In this document: positions 63,141 through 64,000 of the stretch, piece by piece
Numbering within the stretch: the first letter of the stretch is position 1
How the letters are laid out: each line of letters opens with the position of its first letter
Source: Phytohabitans rumicis
Lineage (GTDB): Bacteria; Actinomycetota; Actinomycetes; Mycobacteriales; Micromonosporaceae
Assembly (NCBI RefSeq): GCF_011764445.1
Contig: NZ_BLPG01000001.1
Span: forward strand, 1,550,001 to 1,614,000
Length of the DNA: 64,000 bases
Direction of reading: 5' to 3'
Program-made: the position numbers and the translations under genes
The notes under the pieces: generated by a model
What the model was told of the DNA's origin: nothing
The model's database searches: none
Seen by the model: the letters and a program-made list of their open reading frames with translations, nothing else

Positions 63141-64000
63141 TCGGAGCACCCCACAATCGGGAAAGGCGTATTCTGTGCCGGGTCCGACTGGTAGTGGCAT
63201 CGAGCCTCGCCGCCGCGGTCAGCGGCACGGTCCTAATGGTCGGCGGTCTGGCGTGCCTCCTCGTCGGCCTCGTCGTGGCATCGACCTTCGGCGTTCTGGT
63301 CGCCTGGCGGGCGCTGCATCCGATGGTGCAGCTGCTGGACCGGCGCCGGCGGTTCGTCGCGGACGCCAGCCACGAACTGCGGGCACCGCTTACCCGCCTG
63401 CACGTTCGAGGTCAGCTTCTGTTGCGCCGGGCGGAAGAACTGCCCGAGCCGCTCGTGACCGAACTGCGCCGGATGGTAGCGGGCACCCGCGAACTCGGTG
63501 AGGTCCTCGATGACATGCTGCGCACCGCCCGACTATGGTCGGATGCTCCCGGGAGCGAGCGGGTCGACCTGGACGCCGTCGCCACGGACCTGCTAGCGGC
63601 GGAGGCGGGGCGCCTCGCCGAGCGAAAACTGGTCGCGGTCCTGCGGGTCGGGCCTGAGCCGCTCGTCGTGTTGGGAGTCAAGCCCGCCCTACGACGGATG
63701 CTCTCCGCCCTGCTGGACAACGCCATCGGACACACCCCACCCCAGGGTCGGATCACGGTCTCCATCGCGACCGTGGACCACGGCCGAACGGTGGAACTGG
63801 TCGTCGGGGACACCGGCGTCGGCTTCGATCCGGTGCAACACCGCACGATGTTCGACCGGTTCAGCCGGGGCGCCGCTGGTCAGGGTCAGCGGTTCGGTAT
63901 CGGGCTCGCTCTCACCCGGGAGGTGGTCGAAAGCCACGGCGGGACGATCGCCGGCGTCGGCCAGCCTGGGCGGGGCGCGCGATTCATCGTGAGGTTGCCT
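63137..64000 (+). CDS. Sensor histidine kinase (3' end cut by window)
   Basis: ATG 63137 overlaps the response regulator stop (ATGA). 288 residues are visible. A hydrophobic stretch (about 18-58) probably spans the membrane once or twice, leaving almost no sensor loop. HisKA has His79 in ADASHELRAPLTRLH. HATPase boxes are LLDNAIGHTP (N), GDTGVGFDP (G1), MFDRFSRG (F) and FGIGLAL (G2). The reading is open to the window edge, and only a short end is missing. The signal is unknown. Confidence 0.88.
   Translation, partial: MIGAPHNRERRILCRVRLVVASSLAAAVSGTVLMVGGLACLLVGLVVASTFGVLVAWRALHPMVQLLDRRRRFVADASHELRAPLTRLHVRGQLLLRRAEELPEPLVTELRRMVAGTRELGEVLDDMLRTARLWSDAPGSERVDLDAVATDLLAAEAGRLAERKLVAVLRVGPEPLVVLGVKPALRRMLSALLDNAIGHTPPQGRITVSIATVDHGRTVELVVGDTGVGFDPVQHRTMFDRFSRGAAGQGQRFGIGLALTREVVESHGGTIAGVGQPGRGARFIVRLP

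Overview
The window is very GC-rich actinomycete chromosome, most like Micromonosporaceae or a related plant-biomass-degrading soil actinomycete. It has strong G/C third positions, Tat-type leaders, proline/threonine-rich linkers, CBM2 and ricin-B (CBM13) tails on secreted hydrolases, FadR-type GntR and ROK regulators, and CebR/LacI-type operators. About 40 genes are present, most on the minus strand. No rRNA, tRNA, CRISPR array or phage was seen.

Layout. 1-8.8 kb: a partial GH43-CBM6 enzyme, a CE1 esterase with a lectin tail, a parallel beta-helix protein, a ThuA/DUF1080 protein and a broken GH29 fucosidase cut by an IS4-type transposase fragment. 8.9-10.2 kb: a FadR-type regulator and a STAS protein. 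10.2-19.5 kb: GH10-CBM2, GH43-CBM2, a cutinase/PET-hydrolase-like polyesterase-CBM2, GH27-CBM2 and GH95-CBM2. 19.5-20.7 kb: regulatory sites and a graveyard of gene fragments. 20.7-25.6 kb: GH62, CE1-CBM2, GH10-lectin. 25.6-27.2 kb: an ECF sigma factor with a zinc-binding motif, membrane segments and a C-terminal AbfB (arabinose-binding) domain. 27.2-33.2 kb: two gene stubs, then an enolase-superfamily dehydratase in a sugar ABC operon with a divergent GntR regulator. 33.2-38.8 kb: GH11-lectin, CBM2-GH6 and a beta-helix-lectin protein. 38.9-44.5 kb: a ribose-type ABC operon with a sugar isomerase. 44.8-50 kb: ThuA-sugar dehydrogenase-PKD-CBM6-lectin and lectin-GH54. 50.5-58.8 kb: a tightly overlapping operon of MalEFG-type transporter plus GH51, a GH43-like propeller and GH127. 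58.9-62.1 kb, divergent: ROK regulator, SDR dehydrogenase, DgoD-like dehydratase. 62.4-64 kb: response regulator and a partial histidine kinase.

How it works together. The secreted enzymes cover arabinoxylan, cellulose, galactosides, fucosylated side chains, feruloyl/acetyl esters and possibly cutin. Released sugars and oligosaccharides enter through three ABC systems. Cytoplasmic arabinoside hydrolases and oxidative sugar-acid enzymes finish them. A motif ACGTATGAYGTY near the GntR gene at 32.4 kb recurs at two other promoters, suggesting a small regulon.

Caution on sequence quality. Eight genes carry ten apparent frameshifts. Every one is repaired by adding one base, and nine lie in G/C runs of four or five. 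The repaired DgoD is exactly 382 codons. These are more likely missed homopolymer bases than real pseudogenes. By contrast, several stubs (19.5, 20.2-20.6, 27.2-27.9 and 62.1 kb) lack whole domains and look like real deletions.
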